Of a DNA stretch of 64,000 nt, positions 18,201 to 26,145 are shown piece by piece. The position numbers and the translations under genes were made by a program. The first letter of the stretch is position 1. Every line of letters begins with the position of its first letter. Under the pieces are notes generated by a model. The model had not been told where the DNA came from. It was given only the letters and a program-made list of their open reading frames with translations, and ran no database searches. The DNA is from M3007 sp046160625 (GTDB lineage Bacteria > Bacteroidota > Bacteroidia > Chitinophagales > Saprospiraceae): NCBI GenBank assembly GCA_046160625.1, contig JBJXGZ010000071.1, positions 1 through 64,000 on the forward strand, given 5' to 3'.

Positions 18201-18527
18201 CTGGACACACCATGTGGCTATTTTGCTCCTCCATTGGGCGGAGGGGAACGAAATAGTCCGCATGAAGAACCCGCAAGCGATTTAGTATTGATGCCCAACC
18301 CTGCTGACAACAGTGTAGAGGTAATACTTCCTGCCAATTTGGGAGAATACACATTGCTCATCACAGATATGTGGGGTAGGCCTATGCTCCAGCGCAAGAT
18401 ACCTGAATCCGAGGGATCTTACGCCCAGACCATTCCCACCGAAGGGCTGTCCACCGGAATTTATTTAGTTTACATCAGAGCAAAAACTGGGAAACCGCTC
18501 ACCAAAAGACTAACCATCACGCACTAA
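15300..18527 (+). CDS. T9SS surface protein with PKD-like segment and parallel beta-helix
   Basis: The 1075-residue protein has a signal peptide after a longer than usual N-terminus (hydrophobic FFGIVLLFILSPALSAQ, ending about residue 39). A PKD-like segment follows (THQWDFGDGTPIL, about 70-85). Residues about 180-720 are rich in asparagine-containing beta turns such as VFGDLEVDIPYLFNGCNIFVRSG, typical of right-handed parallel beta-helices. Residues about 725-985 are predicted mixed helix. The end (about 990-1075) is a T9SS type A sorting domain, with LMPNPADNSVEVILP, GRPMLQRKI and GIYLVYIRAKTGKPLTKRLTI. The protein is expected to be carried across the outer membrane by T9SS and anchored or released. 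Its ligand is unknown. A strong terminator follows. Confidence 0.8.
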   Translation: MEHSRFHHHITGGHLSPAIIERFFGIVLLFILSPALSAQNEGQQLCNFSANATIGCDNVTVHFSGNSNWPTHQWDFGDGTPILTGGPTLYQVDHTYHDINPYIIPSPTAKHSLDGSFWCEITLQDFLPGILIGNGCLNTKTVSNLVAAGTLPANELQGKNLYVFGDLEVDIPYLFNGCNIFVRSGGKLIVKSGGALTLKNNTVADALIISGDEICQSLWNGIEVLPGGSLTTNGAIIRNAYFAISPINPGNIAPLPKLSLRNTIFQRNFVGIYAVVGSFAVSLFMNNTFEGSGNNPIYSTSSCNPPAQISGVPYSQRTYCGIYFDGSMGGSLLLAGQSTNNLIKDMQAGIVCINGTSRVTGCRFENIAFLANAPALYQGTPLTFIDNLGGKRLVFTGLGKETLLATINNCERAVYLKTTKPLTEAYVSACRMLEVQNGIEFDESGEGNFARGAVSNCYIGCTKYPSPPNIKMRSTGIEVKDPNIAYSNFSISGNDIDVDQPEAFTPNVDPTILPTGINVVAMHNQASSAGMLFDIGSNNINLIAGINGITTENVANANISGNVIIKTKESLLDVYRCISVVGGLGNTITCNIATNFPQGGPVGIPLGIVCESSLNAQISQNTVKDMASCLAVRFDNAEDCVISYNNFDSNPALIQGTGIYYFDAITGPQYLLGNDWLGDFGFGAFYEHNVQNGFLYCDSRYQVSGGANVFNPTNPVVTTMIENCGNWFTVEGTENDYICGGATGAAGILTKNEADLNLAGGGTLSLSPGYKWTSEMGLIRKFVENPQLATGDAVINGFLQAQQGQPVTAMYGVRNSINGLEGSISPALLGNIQNTLLQLDAKEAILLALVENIDTDPNALASFTTITDQTETLEQLLQSYMTLALSTMAISGATVLNTNSSINSSILPCASERNINGLYLETQVIAPRALTASELEVVGQIALNCPKDAGSIVYLARAWYYLQTGMVLDTPCGYFAPPLGGGERNSPHEEPASDLVLMPNPADNSVEVILPANLGEYTLLITDMWGRPMLQRKIPESEGSYAQTIPTEGLSTGIYLVYIRAKTGKPLTKRLTITH

Positions 18528-18532
18528 ACAAT

Positions 18533-18569
18533 AAGGCAGGATGCACTTTGATAGAGCATCCTGCCTTTT
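18533..18569 (+). terminator. Intrinsic terminator
   Basis: AAGGCAGGATGC pairs with GCATCCTGCCTT around an 11-base loop and ends in TTTT, six bases after the stop codon of the beta-helix protein. Confidence 0.85.
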
Positions 18570-18592
18570 CATACACTTATCAGTTTCAGACA

Positions 18593-20410
18593 ATGCGCAA
18601 CTTCATATTTTCACATCTGCTCGTTTTCATTGGAATTCAGCTTGCCCAAGCTCAAAAGCACGATTATATGTGGCCGCTTGGTTTGGGTCCAGCCTACAGC
18701 GAATATCGGTTTTTTTATGACTTTAATTCTTTAGATATACTTATTAGATCTGACACTTTTAGCACAGGTGGCTACACGGCATCCTATTGTGATAAAGATG
18801 GACAGATACTTTTTTTTTCGAATGGTCTAAAGATTTTTAATAAGTTTGGAGCAATTGTAGAAAACGGGGAAGGATTGAACCCCACTGTTATTGAATGGCA
18901 GACTTACAAAAGTTATCCCGGCGGACAGTCTAGCTCCTTTCTTGAAAAGCCAAACGACCCGAACATTGTCTATTTCATCAGTTTGGATTTTGGCCCTCAC
19001 CCTGAGCAGAAATGGCCTTACATGTTTGTGGGCCAAAACCTCATGGCGACAACTATAGACATCGCGGCCAACAACGGGGCAGGCAAGGTGCTGGAAAAGA
19101 ACAGGATACTGTTGACAGGCACCCTGATGTCCCCTGCCGCCTGTCAACACGCCAACGGGAGAGACTGGTGGATCATGTTGTCAGATGCAGACGAGAACCG
19201 GCATTACCGTGTATTACTTACACCAGAAGGGTTTTCAACTCCAGATACTCAACTTATTGGCACAAAGCCCAATCCGATACCTTATGAAGGTGGTAATAAG
19301 AGTAACCAAATAGTAGGCAATTGTTTTTCATCAAGCGGTAAGTTTTACGCTGATGTTAACGACCAATTGGGTTTTAGCATTTTTGATTTTGACCGTTGTA
19401 GTGGGCATCTTTCCAATGAAAGGCGGTTAAACTATCCCCCCCCCCCCGCATCAGACCCAAAAAACTACAAGAACAGAAGCGGTTCCGGGGCAGTATTTTC
19501 TCAAAATGACAGTTTTTTTTATAAAACTACTACCTACAATATAGGAGGGTTCGCACCTGCTGGGAATTTTCCGTATTTGATTCAATATGCGATGGGAGAT
19601 TCCAACGCCCTGTCGCTTGTCGATACTATCAACGTTATTGATAGTGCTGACTATCATTTTCCCAGCAATATCACGTGGGAGCAATTCCTCGGTGCGGAAC
19701 TCGGCCCCGACGGTCGCATTTACATCGTGCATTCAGGATTGGGGTACAGCACGGTGCAATATCCCAATGTAAAGGGCAAGGACTGCAAACTTGTCCACGA
19801 CAAACCTTTCTACGGTGTTACAATTGGCTCTGCCATCCCCTATATGCCCAATTACCGCCTCGGTCCGCTCGACGGCTCGCCTTGCGACACGCTGGGCTTG
19901 AACAACATTCCGGTTGCGAACTTTAGAGTGGACGACACACTCAGCTTTCTGTCGCGTTATTTCTATGACCTATCTCATCACGAGCCAGCCACATGGTTCT
20001 GGAATTTTGGCGACGGTGCCACCAGCATCGAACAAAGCCCGCTTCATCAATTCGACAGCGCAGGCATCTATCAAGTGTGCCTCACTGTGAGCAATCAGTA
20101 TGGCAGCGATACCCATTGCAGGACGCTTTCTCTCGGCGTATCGGCAACCCACAACCCGATTCCGAAAAGCCCAGTTGTGGTATCGCCCAACCCCTTCCGC
20201 AACCATCTCAGCGTAGCCCTGGGCACCAGCCTTCGCAGCCCGGTATTTAATTTGTATAACCAAATGGGTAGGCTTGTACAAACCAGGCGACTGACCTTCG
20301 GCATCACAGAGATAGAAACTGGGACTTTGCCACCAGGGATGTACTTCTGGGAATTGCGCGTGCAAAGCGAACTCGTGAAGAGCGGGAAGTGCATCAAGGT
20401 TGCGGAATGA
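18593..20410 (+). CDS. T9SS surface protein with PKD domain and C12 tract
   Basis: The 605-residue product is started at MRNFIFSHLLVF (18593), which gives a signal peptide ending AQAQ; the frame upstream runs through the preceding terminator. Residues about 25-450 have a repeated beta-strand pattern suggesting a propeller-like domain, common in Saprospiria PKD proteins. A PKD domain occupies about 445-525 (WFWNFGDGATS and GIYQVCLTVSNQYGSD). A T9SS type A sorting domain ends the protein (VVSPNPFRNHLSV to VKSGKCIKVAE). The gene carries twelve consecutive C at 19436-19447 (read as four prolines), nine T at 18810-18818 and eight T at 19513-19520. Slippage at these sites would truncate the protein before the sorting domain. 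Confidence 0.8.
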   Translation: MRNFIFSHLLVFIGIQLAQAQKHDYMWPLGLGPAYSEYRFFYDFNSLDILIRSDTFSTGGYTASYCDKDGQILFFSNGLKIFNKFGAIVENGEGLNPTVIEWQTYKSYPGGQSSSFLEKPNDPNIVYFISLDFGPHPEQKWPYMFVGQNLMATTIDIAANNGAGKVLEKNRILLTGTLMSPAACQHANGRDWWIMLSDADENRHYRVLLTPEGFSTPDTQLIGTKPNPIPYEGGNKSNQIVGNCFSSSGKFYADVNDQLGFSIFDFDRCSGHLSNERRLNYPPPPASDPKNYKNRSGSGAVFSQNDSFFYKTTTYNIGGFAPAGNFPYLIQYAMGDSNALSLVDTINVIDSADYHFPSNITWEQFLGAELGPDGRIYIVHSGLGYSTVQYPNVKGKDCKLVHDKPFYGVTIGSAIPYMPNYRLGPLDGSPCDTLGLNNIPVANFRVDDTLSFLSRYFYDLSHHEPATWFWNFGDGATSIEQSPLHQFDSAGIYQVCLTVSNQYGSDTHCRTLSLGVSATHNPIPKSPVVVSPNPFRNHLSVALGTSLRSPVFNLYNQMGRLVQTRRLTFGITEIETGTLPPGMYFWELRVQSELVKSGKCIKVAE

Positions 20411-20414
20411 ACGC

Positions 20415-22778
20415 TTACGCTGATACGACAAAATACATATCCACCAGCCCCTTATTATGCACCTCCTTTTGTCCACGGTGCGTAGCGAGGTACAGGTGCT
20501 TGACGGCTTCCTTCGTGGCGGCCGAGATATTTACCTGGCCTGGTTCGCCGTGTTCTTCGAGTCGGGCGGCGAGGTTCACGGCATCGCCCCAGATGTCGTA
20601 GGCGAATTTATTTTTACCGATCACGCCCGCCATCACCGGGCCGGTATGGATACCGATACGCATTTCCGTTAGGTGTGCATCGGGGCGTTCGTGCCGACGG
20701 GCTTCAAGCCAGCTGGACATTTCGAGCGCGGCACGCACCGCATCGGCGGCATGGGTTTCGTTTGGCACAGGAAGGCCGCCCGCGCACATATAGGCATCGC
20801 CAATGGTCTTGATTTTTTCGAGGCCGTGCCGCTCGCAGATTTCGTCGAATGCCAAAAAACATTCGTTCAGTTCGTCAATCAACTGTTTGGGCGTGAGGGT
20901 AGCCGAGAGCCTTGTGAAGTTGACAAAATCGCTAAAAAGTACCGTGGCTGATTCGTATAGACGGGGCGTCGCCTGGCCGCTGGCTTTGAGTTCGTCGGCA
21001 ATTTCCTGGGGCAAAATATTGAGCAAAAGTCCGTCGCTTTTTCGCTGTTCTTCCTGAATCTGAATGTTTTGTGCCTGAATCTTGCGGTTCTGACTTTCCA
21101 ATCGCCGGCGCGAACGGCGGGCAAACCACCAAGCCACGCCTACGATGAGGAGGATGATAAAAAACAGGGCGCCAAGTATGTACGCAAATTTCCGGAAGTC
21201 GGCTTCCTGCTTGATACGGAAGTTTTGTTCCCGCTGTATACGGTCTAATTCTTGCGCGCGACGGGTGCTGTCGGCAAGGTTTTCGGCGCGTTCAATTTGT
21301 TCTTTTTCACGCAGCTCTACAATGAGACGACCTTGCTTTTCGGCGTTCAACTGCTGATCGGCAAGGCGGAGTCGCTGCCGGGCTTCGAGGGCTTGCAAGG
21401 TTTGTTCCCGGAGTTTGGCCTGGTCAGCATCTTGCTGGGCTTCGAGCAGGCGTACTTCATCTTCTTTTCGGCGGGATTCGAGCTCGAGGTTTTTATTCTG
21501 AAGTTCGAGCCGTTCGCGGTCGAACTTGATTTGATTGAGTTCGAGGTCTTTAAAATTCTGTCTCGCAATCAGGAATTTGATCTGACCCTCTGAGGCCGCC
21601 AGCAGGGTGCGTTGCTGGTTCAGCCGTTGTTCGCGAGCCTGGTCTTCGATGCGCATCGAGTCCAGCACGTTGAGGTAATCGCGGTAATATTCAAATGCTT
21701 TTTCAAAATCGTAGAGTTCGTGGTAAAGATCGGCGGCGGTGCGGTAAGCCTCGGCGAGCACCGCTTGTTGCTTGGTGTCGCTGGCATATTGGATAGCGGT
21801 TTGGTTGTGCGAGAGCGCGTTGTAAAGGTCATTGCTGCTAAAATAGACCCCCGCCATGAGGTGTTCGAGGTTGGCAAGCGCGGCATAATCTTTTCGTGCA
21901 GCCAGCAGGTTGCGGGCCTTTAATAGGTATTCAATGCCCCGTTTGGATTCGCCCGTATTGTGCAGTGCGATGCCCATATTGGCCCACAACACTTCAGGGT
22001 AATCACAGGGGATGTATGCGCATTGGAGTTCGGCTTTTTGAAAAAATTCGATTGCTTTTTTGTAATCCTGCAGCGCCGCATATTGTCTGCCGAGGTTGTT
22101 GTAAAGCAGGGATTGTTCTTGCGTGGTTCCGGCCTTTTCGATGATGTCTTGCAACAAGAGATAAAAATAAAGGCTTTTTCCCGGGTCGGCATTTTGGTCG
22201 TATGCCTGAGCGCGTTTTTGGTAAATCTGCACTAGGCGCGGATTGTTTCCCTCTGCTTTGTATTTGACAACCAGTTCTTTATAGAGAATTTCCGCGCTGT
22301 CGAAACGCATGTCGTAAAGACAAGCGTCGGCGGCTTTTTCACGGGTTTCATAGTCTTGGGGACGTAAAACAAGCACTTCACGATAATAGCGGTGGGCGGG
22401 AGCGTAGAGTTTTTCGCCAAAAAAAAGATCGCCAATGGCAGTCTTTACGGCAAGTTGGGCAGGCCGGTTGCCAGAATTTTCGAGTTTTGCTTCCGCTTCC
22501 AGAAAATGCTGGAGCGCTTCCTCCGTGCGCCCGATCCGGGAATATGTTTCGCCCAAAAGGATGGATGCGCGGACGATGCCACCATCGTAACGAAGCGTTC
22601 GGGCCGTGGCCAGACTACGTTGGGCGAGTTCTTCACATTCAGAATCGCTGTCAGAACGTCTGGCCCGATCCAGCATTTCATCCACTTCCACGTTGCTGCG
22701 CTCGATGTTGTCGAGGGCCTGAGCTTGCAAGCAACTGAAAGCCAAAAAGATAAAAAAGGAGCTGAGGGAAAGTCGCAC
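20415..22778 (-). CDS. TPR-containing class III adenylate cyclase, membrane-anchored
   Basis: From a GTG start at 22778 the protein has 787 residues with a signal-like N-terminus (LSLSSFFIFLAFSCLQAQA). ATG codons at 22874 and 22868 would add about 30 residues encoded by a repeat element, which I consider less likely. The order is TPR-like helices (about 30-400), a charged coiled coil (about 400-520), one membrane helix (about 530-551) and a class III cyclase domain (about 605-787). Metal-binding Asp617 (LFSDF) and Asp661 (TIGDAYM) are present, as are the adenine-selecting Lys (EKIKTIGD), the Asp of YDIWGDAVN, and the transition-state Asn/Arg (NLAAR). It should make cAMP inside the cell in response to something sensed by the TPR part. 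Its stop lies four bases from that of the convergent gene. Confidence 0.88.
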   Translation of the reverse strand: MRLSLSSFFIFLAFSCLQAQALDNIERSNVEVDEMLDRARRSDSDSECEELAQRSLATARTLRYDGGIVRASILLGETYSRIGRTEEALQHFLEAEAKLENSGNRPAQLAVKTAIGDLFFGEKLYAPAHRYYREVLVLRPQDYETREKAADACLYDMRFDSAEILYKELVVKYKAEGNNPRLVQIYQKRAQAYDQNADPGKSLYFYLLLQDIIEKAGTTQEQSLLYNNLGRQYAALQDYKKAIEFFQKAELQCAYIPCDYPEVLWANMGIALHNTGESKRGIEYLLKARNLLAARKDYAALANLEHLMAGVYFSSNDLYNALSHNQTAIQYASDTKQQAVLAEAYRTAADLYHELYDFEKAFEYYRDYLNVLDSMRIEDQAREQRLNQQRTLLAASEGQIKFLIARQNFKDLELNQIKFDRERLELQNKNLELESRRKEDEVRLLEAQQDADQAKLREQTLQALEARQRLRLADQQLNAEKQGRLIVELREKEQIERAENLADSTRRAQELDRIQREQNFRIKQEADFRKFAYILGALFFIILLIVGVAWWFARRSRRRLESQNRKIQAQNIQIQEEQRKSDGLLLNILPQEIADELKASGQATPRLYESATVLFSDFVNFTRLSATLTPKQLIDELNECFLAFDEICERHGLEKIKTIGDAYMCAGGLPVPNETHAADAVRAALEMSSWLEARRHERPDAHLTEMRIGIHTGPVMAGVIGKNKFAYDIWGDAVNLAARLEEHGEPGQVNISAATKEAVKHLYLATHRGQKEVHNKGLVDMYFVVSA

Positions 22779-22817
22779 GGTGTTGGAGTGGATTGGCGAC
22801 GCGAAGAACCGAAAAAA

Positions 22818-22965
22818 ATGTCCAATATCCAACAAGGAATTTCCAATGTCCAAGTTGGCGTTGCGCATCGCCACTCACATTGAATTCTTGGCATTTAAAA
22901 AACTACAAATGCCAAACTCAGGGCTGATTTGGACATTGGAAATTCCTTGTTGGACATTGGACATT
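22818..22965. repeat. Fold-back element with TTGGACA units
   Basis: The left arm (22818-22854, AATGTCCAATATCCAACAAG and on) is complementary to the right arm (22929-22965, TTGGACATTGGAAATTCC and on). The centre has a smaller hairpin, TTGGCATTT / AAATGCCAA (22889-22916). It lies between the 5' region of the cyclase gene and the stop codon of the next gene, which begins inside the right arm. Confidence 0.88.
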
Positions 22966-24484
22966 ACTTTCCTTTCCAAATCTTCAAGCCAAGCGATTCC
23001 AGTGCCAATGTCCACAGCACTTCATATGGGATGATCTCAATCTCATGGGCTTGGTTGGCCGATTCGAGCGGAACAGTTTGGAGTTGTTTGAAGAGTCGTT
23101 CAGCCTTGCGCATGGAGGCCTCTCTGTGGAAATTTGCCTGCGGTATCTGGAGCAACATTTTGATGAAACAATTGCTGCGGAAGGTGGCATCTTCTTTCAA
23201 ATAACGGCTGCAATATTTCTCGATACCCTCGATGCGGTCAGATGATTTTTCGTAGTCTTTTTCTGCAATAGCATACAGGATTTGAACGATGAGCACACTG
23301 ATGTTCATGCCGCGCTTGTCTTTGGAAAACAAGCTTATTTCATTGATGAACTTGCTCATTTTGAACTTCCTTGATCGCTCGCTGAGCACTGATTCGGGTA
23401 TTTTTCCGATCTTGATAAGGTAGAAAACATAGGCCTGGAAAATGCGCCACATCTCAACCACCTGCACTTGTTTTTCCTCGAAGCGCGGATAATTCACCAC
23501 CTTTTCGTAGAGGTGGTAGGCTTCTTCCCAGTGGCCGGTACGCACGGCGAGCAGGAAGAAAAGTTCTTGCAATTTGAACCAGTTAAAGGAACCTTCCTCG
23601 AAGAAATATTCGCAGCGTTCGATGGCTTTTTGGCCTTTTTCAAACTCGCCCAATTGGAGGTAACATACAATCAGGTTGTAGTAAAACACCTGAAGCGGCA
23701 GCCCGCTGTCGTAGTCTTTTTTGTCAAAAAACGCGATGGCTTCCTCGCAGAGTTTGGCCGTTTTTACATAGTCGTTCTCGCTGTTGTAAATCAGGAGATG
23801 CACCATGCGCCCAAATAAGTGAAGTTTGAACGAGGTACAAACCGACATGAAGGGCTTCAATTCTGCGTAAAATTCCTCGGCCTGCTGCGTTACCTCGGCT
23901 TTGGTGGATTTGCTGTTGGTGTACTGTGCCATCAGTTCGGAGTAGAAAAACTCCGCTTTGCTTTCCATTTGCCAGATTTTCTCATATTCTAGGTACTGCG
24001 CTTTTATATCCTCGTATTTCCCGATATCACCGTCCACAGTACTGTATTGAAGGCGCAAAACGCGCAAAATGTCGAGTGTGAGCTCTGTGAATTCAAAATG
24101 TTTGGCGTGGCGGAGCAGGCGTTCGAGCAGGTCAATGCCGGTAATTTTGGCATTGCGGATGAGCAAGGTCATCGCCGCCGACCACTTTTTGTAACATTCA
24201 AAAAACGCTTTTTGGCGGTTTGTGAAGTTGGCCTCTTTGAAATCGAGCAGGAAAATTGCGTCGAGCAGACGTTCTTTAAGTTTGTTTTTCAAACTCGTCA
24301 AGTTTCCGTCGTTGCCCTCTTTGAAAAGGGCTTTTGCATCCTCGTCCGACATCACCTTTTTATCTAAAAGGGCATCGAAGAGGCGCTCCATCTTGGAGTC
24401 TGGCTCGATGATAAATTTTAAAATCCCGCTTCCCTTCAGCTTGGTCTTGTTGACCAATCCCACGAGTTCTACAAGGTCGCGCAT
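22964..24484 (-). CDS. Helical-repeat (TPR-like) protein of unknown function
   Basis: I do not recognise this 506-residue protein beyond its fold type. It has no signal peptide or membrane segment, so it is probably cytoplasmic. It is built of paired amphipathic helices, such as AFFECYKKWSAAMTLLIRNA, FYYNLIVCYLQLGEFEKGQKAI and LFFLLAVRTGHWEEAYHLYEKVV, which is typical of TPR or SEL-like arrays. The first 60 residues contain a conserved-looking LVNKTKLKGSG and LLDKKVMSDEDAKALFKEGN. It lies upstream of the adenylate cyclase gene in the same direction, so co-transcription is possible, but a fold-back repeat lies between them. The stop codon touches that repeat. A possible promoter is at 24715-24722. 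Confidence 0.75.
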   Translation of the reverse strand: MRDLVELVGLVNKTKLKGSGILKFIIEPDSKMERLFDALLDKKVMSDEDAKALFKEGNDGNLTSLKNKLKERLLDAIFLLDFKEANFTNRQKAFFECYKKWSAAMTLLIRNAKITGIDLLERLLRHAKHFEFTELTLDILRVLRLQYSTVDGDIGKYEDIKAQYLEYEKIWQMESKAEFFYSELMAQYTNSKSTKAEVTQQAEEFYAELKPFMSVCTSFKLHLFGRMVHLLIYNSENDYVKTAKLCEEAIAFFDKKDYDSGLPLQVFYYNLIVCYLQLGEFEKGQKAIERCEYFFEEGSFNWFKLQELFFLLAVRTGHWEEAYHLYEKVVNYPRFEEKQVQVVEMWRIFQAYVFYLIKIGKIPESVLSERSRKFKMSKFINEISLFSKDKRGMNISVLIVQILYAIAEKDYEKSSDRIEGIEKYCSRYLKEDATFRSNCFIKMLLQIPQANFHREASMRKAERLFKQLQTVPLESANQAHEIEIIPYEVLWTLALESLGLKIWKGK

Positions 24485-24714
24485 TTGCCGATTGGTTTGA
24501 TTATCAATGATTTTGACACAAAGCAGTAGCCTGTGCTGTAGTGTTTGTCAGCATCAGAAAACCATATAAGGTCATTAAACCTAAATTCGGATGGGAATGG
24601 AAACGTGGGAGAAGATGAAAACGGGCATCGAAAAAGTTGCTCTGTTCCGTTTCAACAACTACCGAGGCAAGGATTATTAGGCGATAAATTTTGCCTAGAT
24701 TAAAGAGAATGGCT

Positions 24715-24722
24715 CAAAGGTA
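24715..24722 (-). promoter_or_regulatory. Possible -7 element (TACCTTTG)
   Basis: An exact match to TAnnTTTG on the minus strand lies about 230 bases before the start codon of the helical-repeat protein. No clear -33 box was found. Confidence 0.35.
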
Positions 24723-24780
24723 AAATTTTTTAATAATGTGCTACTAAATTTATGCCATACTACTGTTTTGGTCTTTAATC

Positions 24781-25977
24781 TTACACAATCTTTAAAGGCT
24801 CAAATGTTCTCCCCAATACTTTTGCAGGATCAGCACCTAGCCAATTTCCCAACAAATTGGAATACACCTGCCGGAAATCCACCTGGAATTTCAGGTCGCC
24901 CTGATCCAAATCTGTGAGATTGGGCATCGCATTGAGCAGGCCTTTTTGACGCAGGCTGCCTCCGAAAAACATCATGTTGTTTGCCGTGCCGTGATCGGTA
25001 CCACCAGAGGCATTTTGCGACACGCGGCGACCAAATTCGGAAAAGGTCGCCACCAGCACATCGTTCCATTTTCCATTGGATTTCAGGTCGTTTGTGAAGG
25101 CCGAGAGCGCGTCGTTGAACTCCTGAAAGAGCCGCTTTTGCTGAGCCTGTTGGTTGATATGGGTGTCAAAACTGCCGAGCGAAACGTAGTACACCGAAGT
25201 ATCCGTATCCGCTAAAATCAGCGATGCGATGGCCTTTAAATCATTGCCTAAGCCCGTGCTCGGGTAGTTTGCCATGCTTGGTTTTCGGCGGCTTTGCTCG
25301 AACAGGTAATTGGCTGAAGAAAGTGTTTCGGCCATCGTTTTGTACAGATAATCTACAGGCGCATCGTCGTTGAGCACAGGGCCTTTGGCAGTGGAATATT
25401 CGGCAAAGAAGGGGCTGCGCGTGCTTTGGTAAAGCCTTTTTGCATCTTGCAAGGCCAGTCCCTTTGCGTTTTCGCCTTTCAATACAAGGCTCAACGTGTC
25501 GTCCAATTCAAGTGCAGCGAAGGGACGTCCAGCGCAATGTGCATCAAGGTATCTGCCCAGCCAACCAGTTTGCCAATACTCCTCAGCAGGGCTTGCGGAA
25601 TGCCAAATGTCCATGCTGCGGAAGTGCGAACGGTCTGGATTGGGGTAACCAACGCTGTTGAGTACGGACATGTGGCCGCTATCCCAGAGGCTCTTTAGTC
25701 CCACAAGGGTAGGGTGTAGGCCAGCCTCATCTGTGAGCGCGAGCGTGGTTTCGCGTTTGATACTTAGGCGTGGCCGCTCACGATAGTACACGTCGTTGCG
25801 AGTTGGGATGATGGTGTTCAGGCCATCGTTGCCACCGCTTAACTGGATTATGACAAGGTTGCGCCCTTTATCGGGCAAAGATCCTGGGGCTTGGAGGGCG
25901 TGCAAGAATTTTGGCAATAGCAAGGAGGCTGTTGCAAGCGAACCGGTTTTGAGGAAATCTCTGCGTTTGATAAGCAT
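24781..25977 (-). CDS. DUF1501 domain protein with Tat-like signal
   Basis: The 398-residue protein opens with IKRRDFLKTGSLATASLLLPKFLHA, a twin-arginine-like leader. The body has the DUF1501 features NLVIIQLSGGNDGLNTIIP, VGYPNPDRSHFRSMDIWHS and VATFSEFGRRVSQNASGGTDHGTANNMMFFGG. These relate it to the sulfatase/alkaline phosphatase fold, although the usual catalytic residues are not obvious. DUF1501 genes are regularly found next to DUF1800 genes, as here (26142-27560), and the two probably work together in the periplasm or at the cell surface. The biochemical role is not established. The gene follows DUF1800 in the same direction, with a large fold-back repeat filling the gap. Confidence 0.92.
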   Translation of the reverse strand: MLIKRRDFLKTGSLATASLLLPKFLHALQAPGSLPDKGRNLVIIQLSGGNDGLNTIIPTRNDVYYRERPRLSIKRETTLALTDEAGLHPTLVGLKSLWDSGHMSVLNSVGYPNPDRSHFRSMDIWHSASPAEEYWQTGWLGRYLDAHCAGRPFAALELDDTLSLVLKGENAKGLALQDAKRLYQSTRSPFFAEYSTAKGPVLNDDAPVDYLYKTMAETLSSANYLFEQSRRKPSMANYPSTGLGNDLKAIASLILADTDTSVYYVSLGSFDTHINQQAQQKRLFQEFNDALSAFTNDLKSNGKWNDVLVATFSEFGRRVSQNASGGTDHGTANNMMFFGGSLRQKGLLNAMPNLTDLDQGDLKFQVDFRQVYSNLLGNWLGADPAKVLGRTFEPLKIV

Positions 25978-25984
25978 GGTGTGC

Positions 25985-26145
25985 GTTTGTTTATTTGTTG
26001 AGGCGGTGATTTGTTTATTTGTTGAGGTGGTTATTTGGGGATTTGGTTATTTGTTGCCCAGAGCTTGGTATTCGTTTTGACAGTAGGCACAGATACCAAG
26101 CTCTGGGCAACGAATAACCAAATCCCCCAATAACCAAATCCTCAA
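25985..26145. repeat. Octamer-arm fold-back element with GAGCTTGGTA core
   Basis: The left arm has TTTATTTGTTGAGG and TTATTTGGGGATTTGG units. The core GCCCAGAGCTTGGTATTCG (about 26055-26073) pairs with GATACCAAGCTCTGGGC (about 26092-26108), and the right arm holds CGAATAACC and AAATCC units. The stop codon of the DUF1800 gene (26142-26144) lies inside the right arm. The core is shared with 50406 and 52460. Confidence 0.9.

Noticed and set aside
22779..22874. Upstream ATG start for the adenylate cyclase
   Set aside because: The extra residues are encoded by the fold-back repeat, and they would bury the signal-like segment that begins right after the GTG at 22778. The choice remains open.
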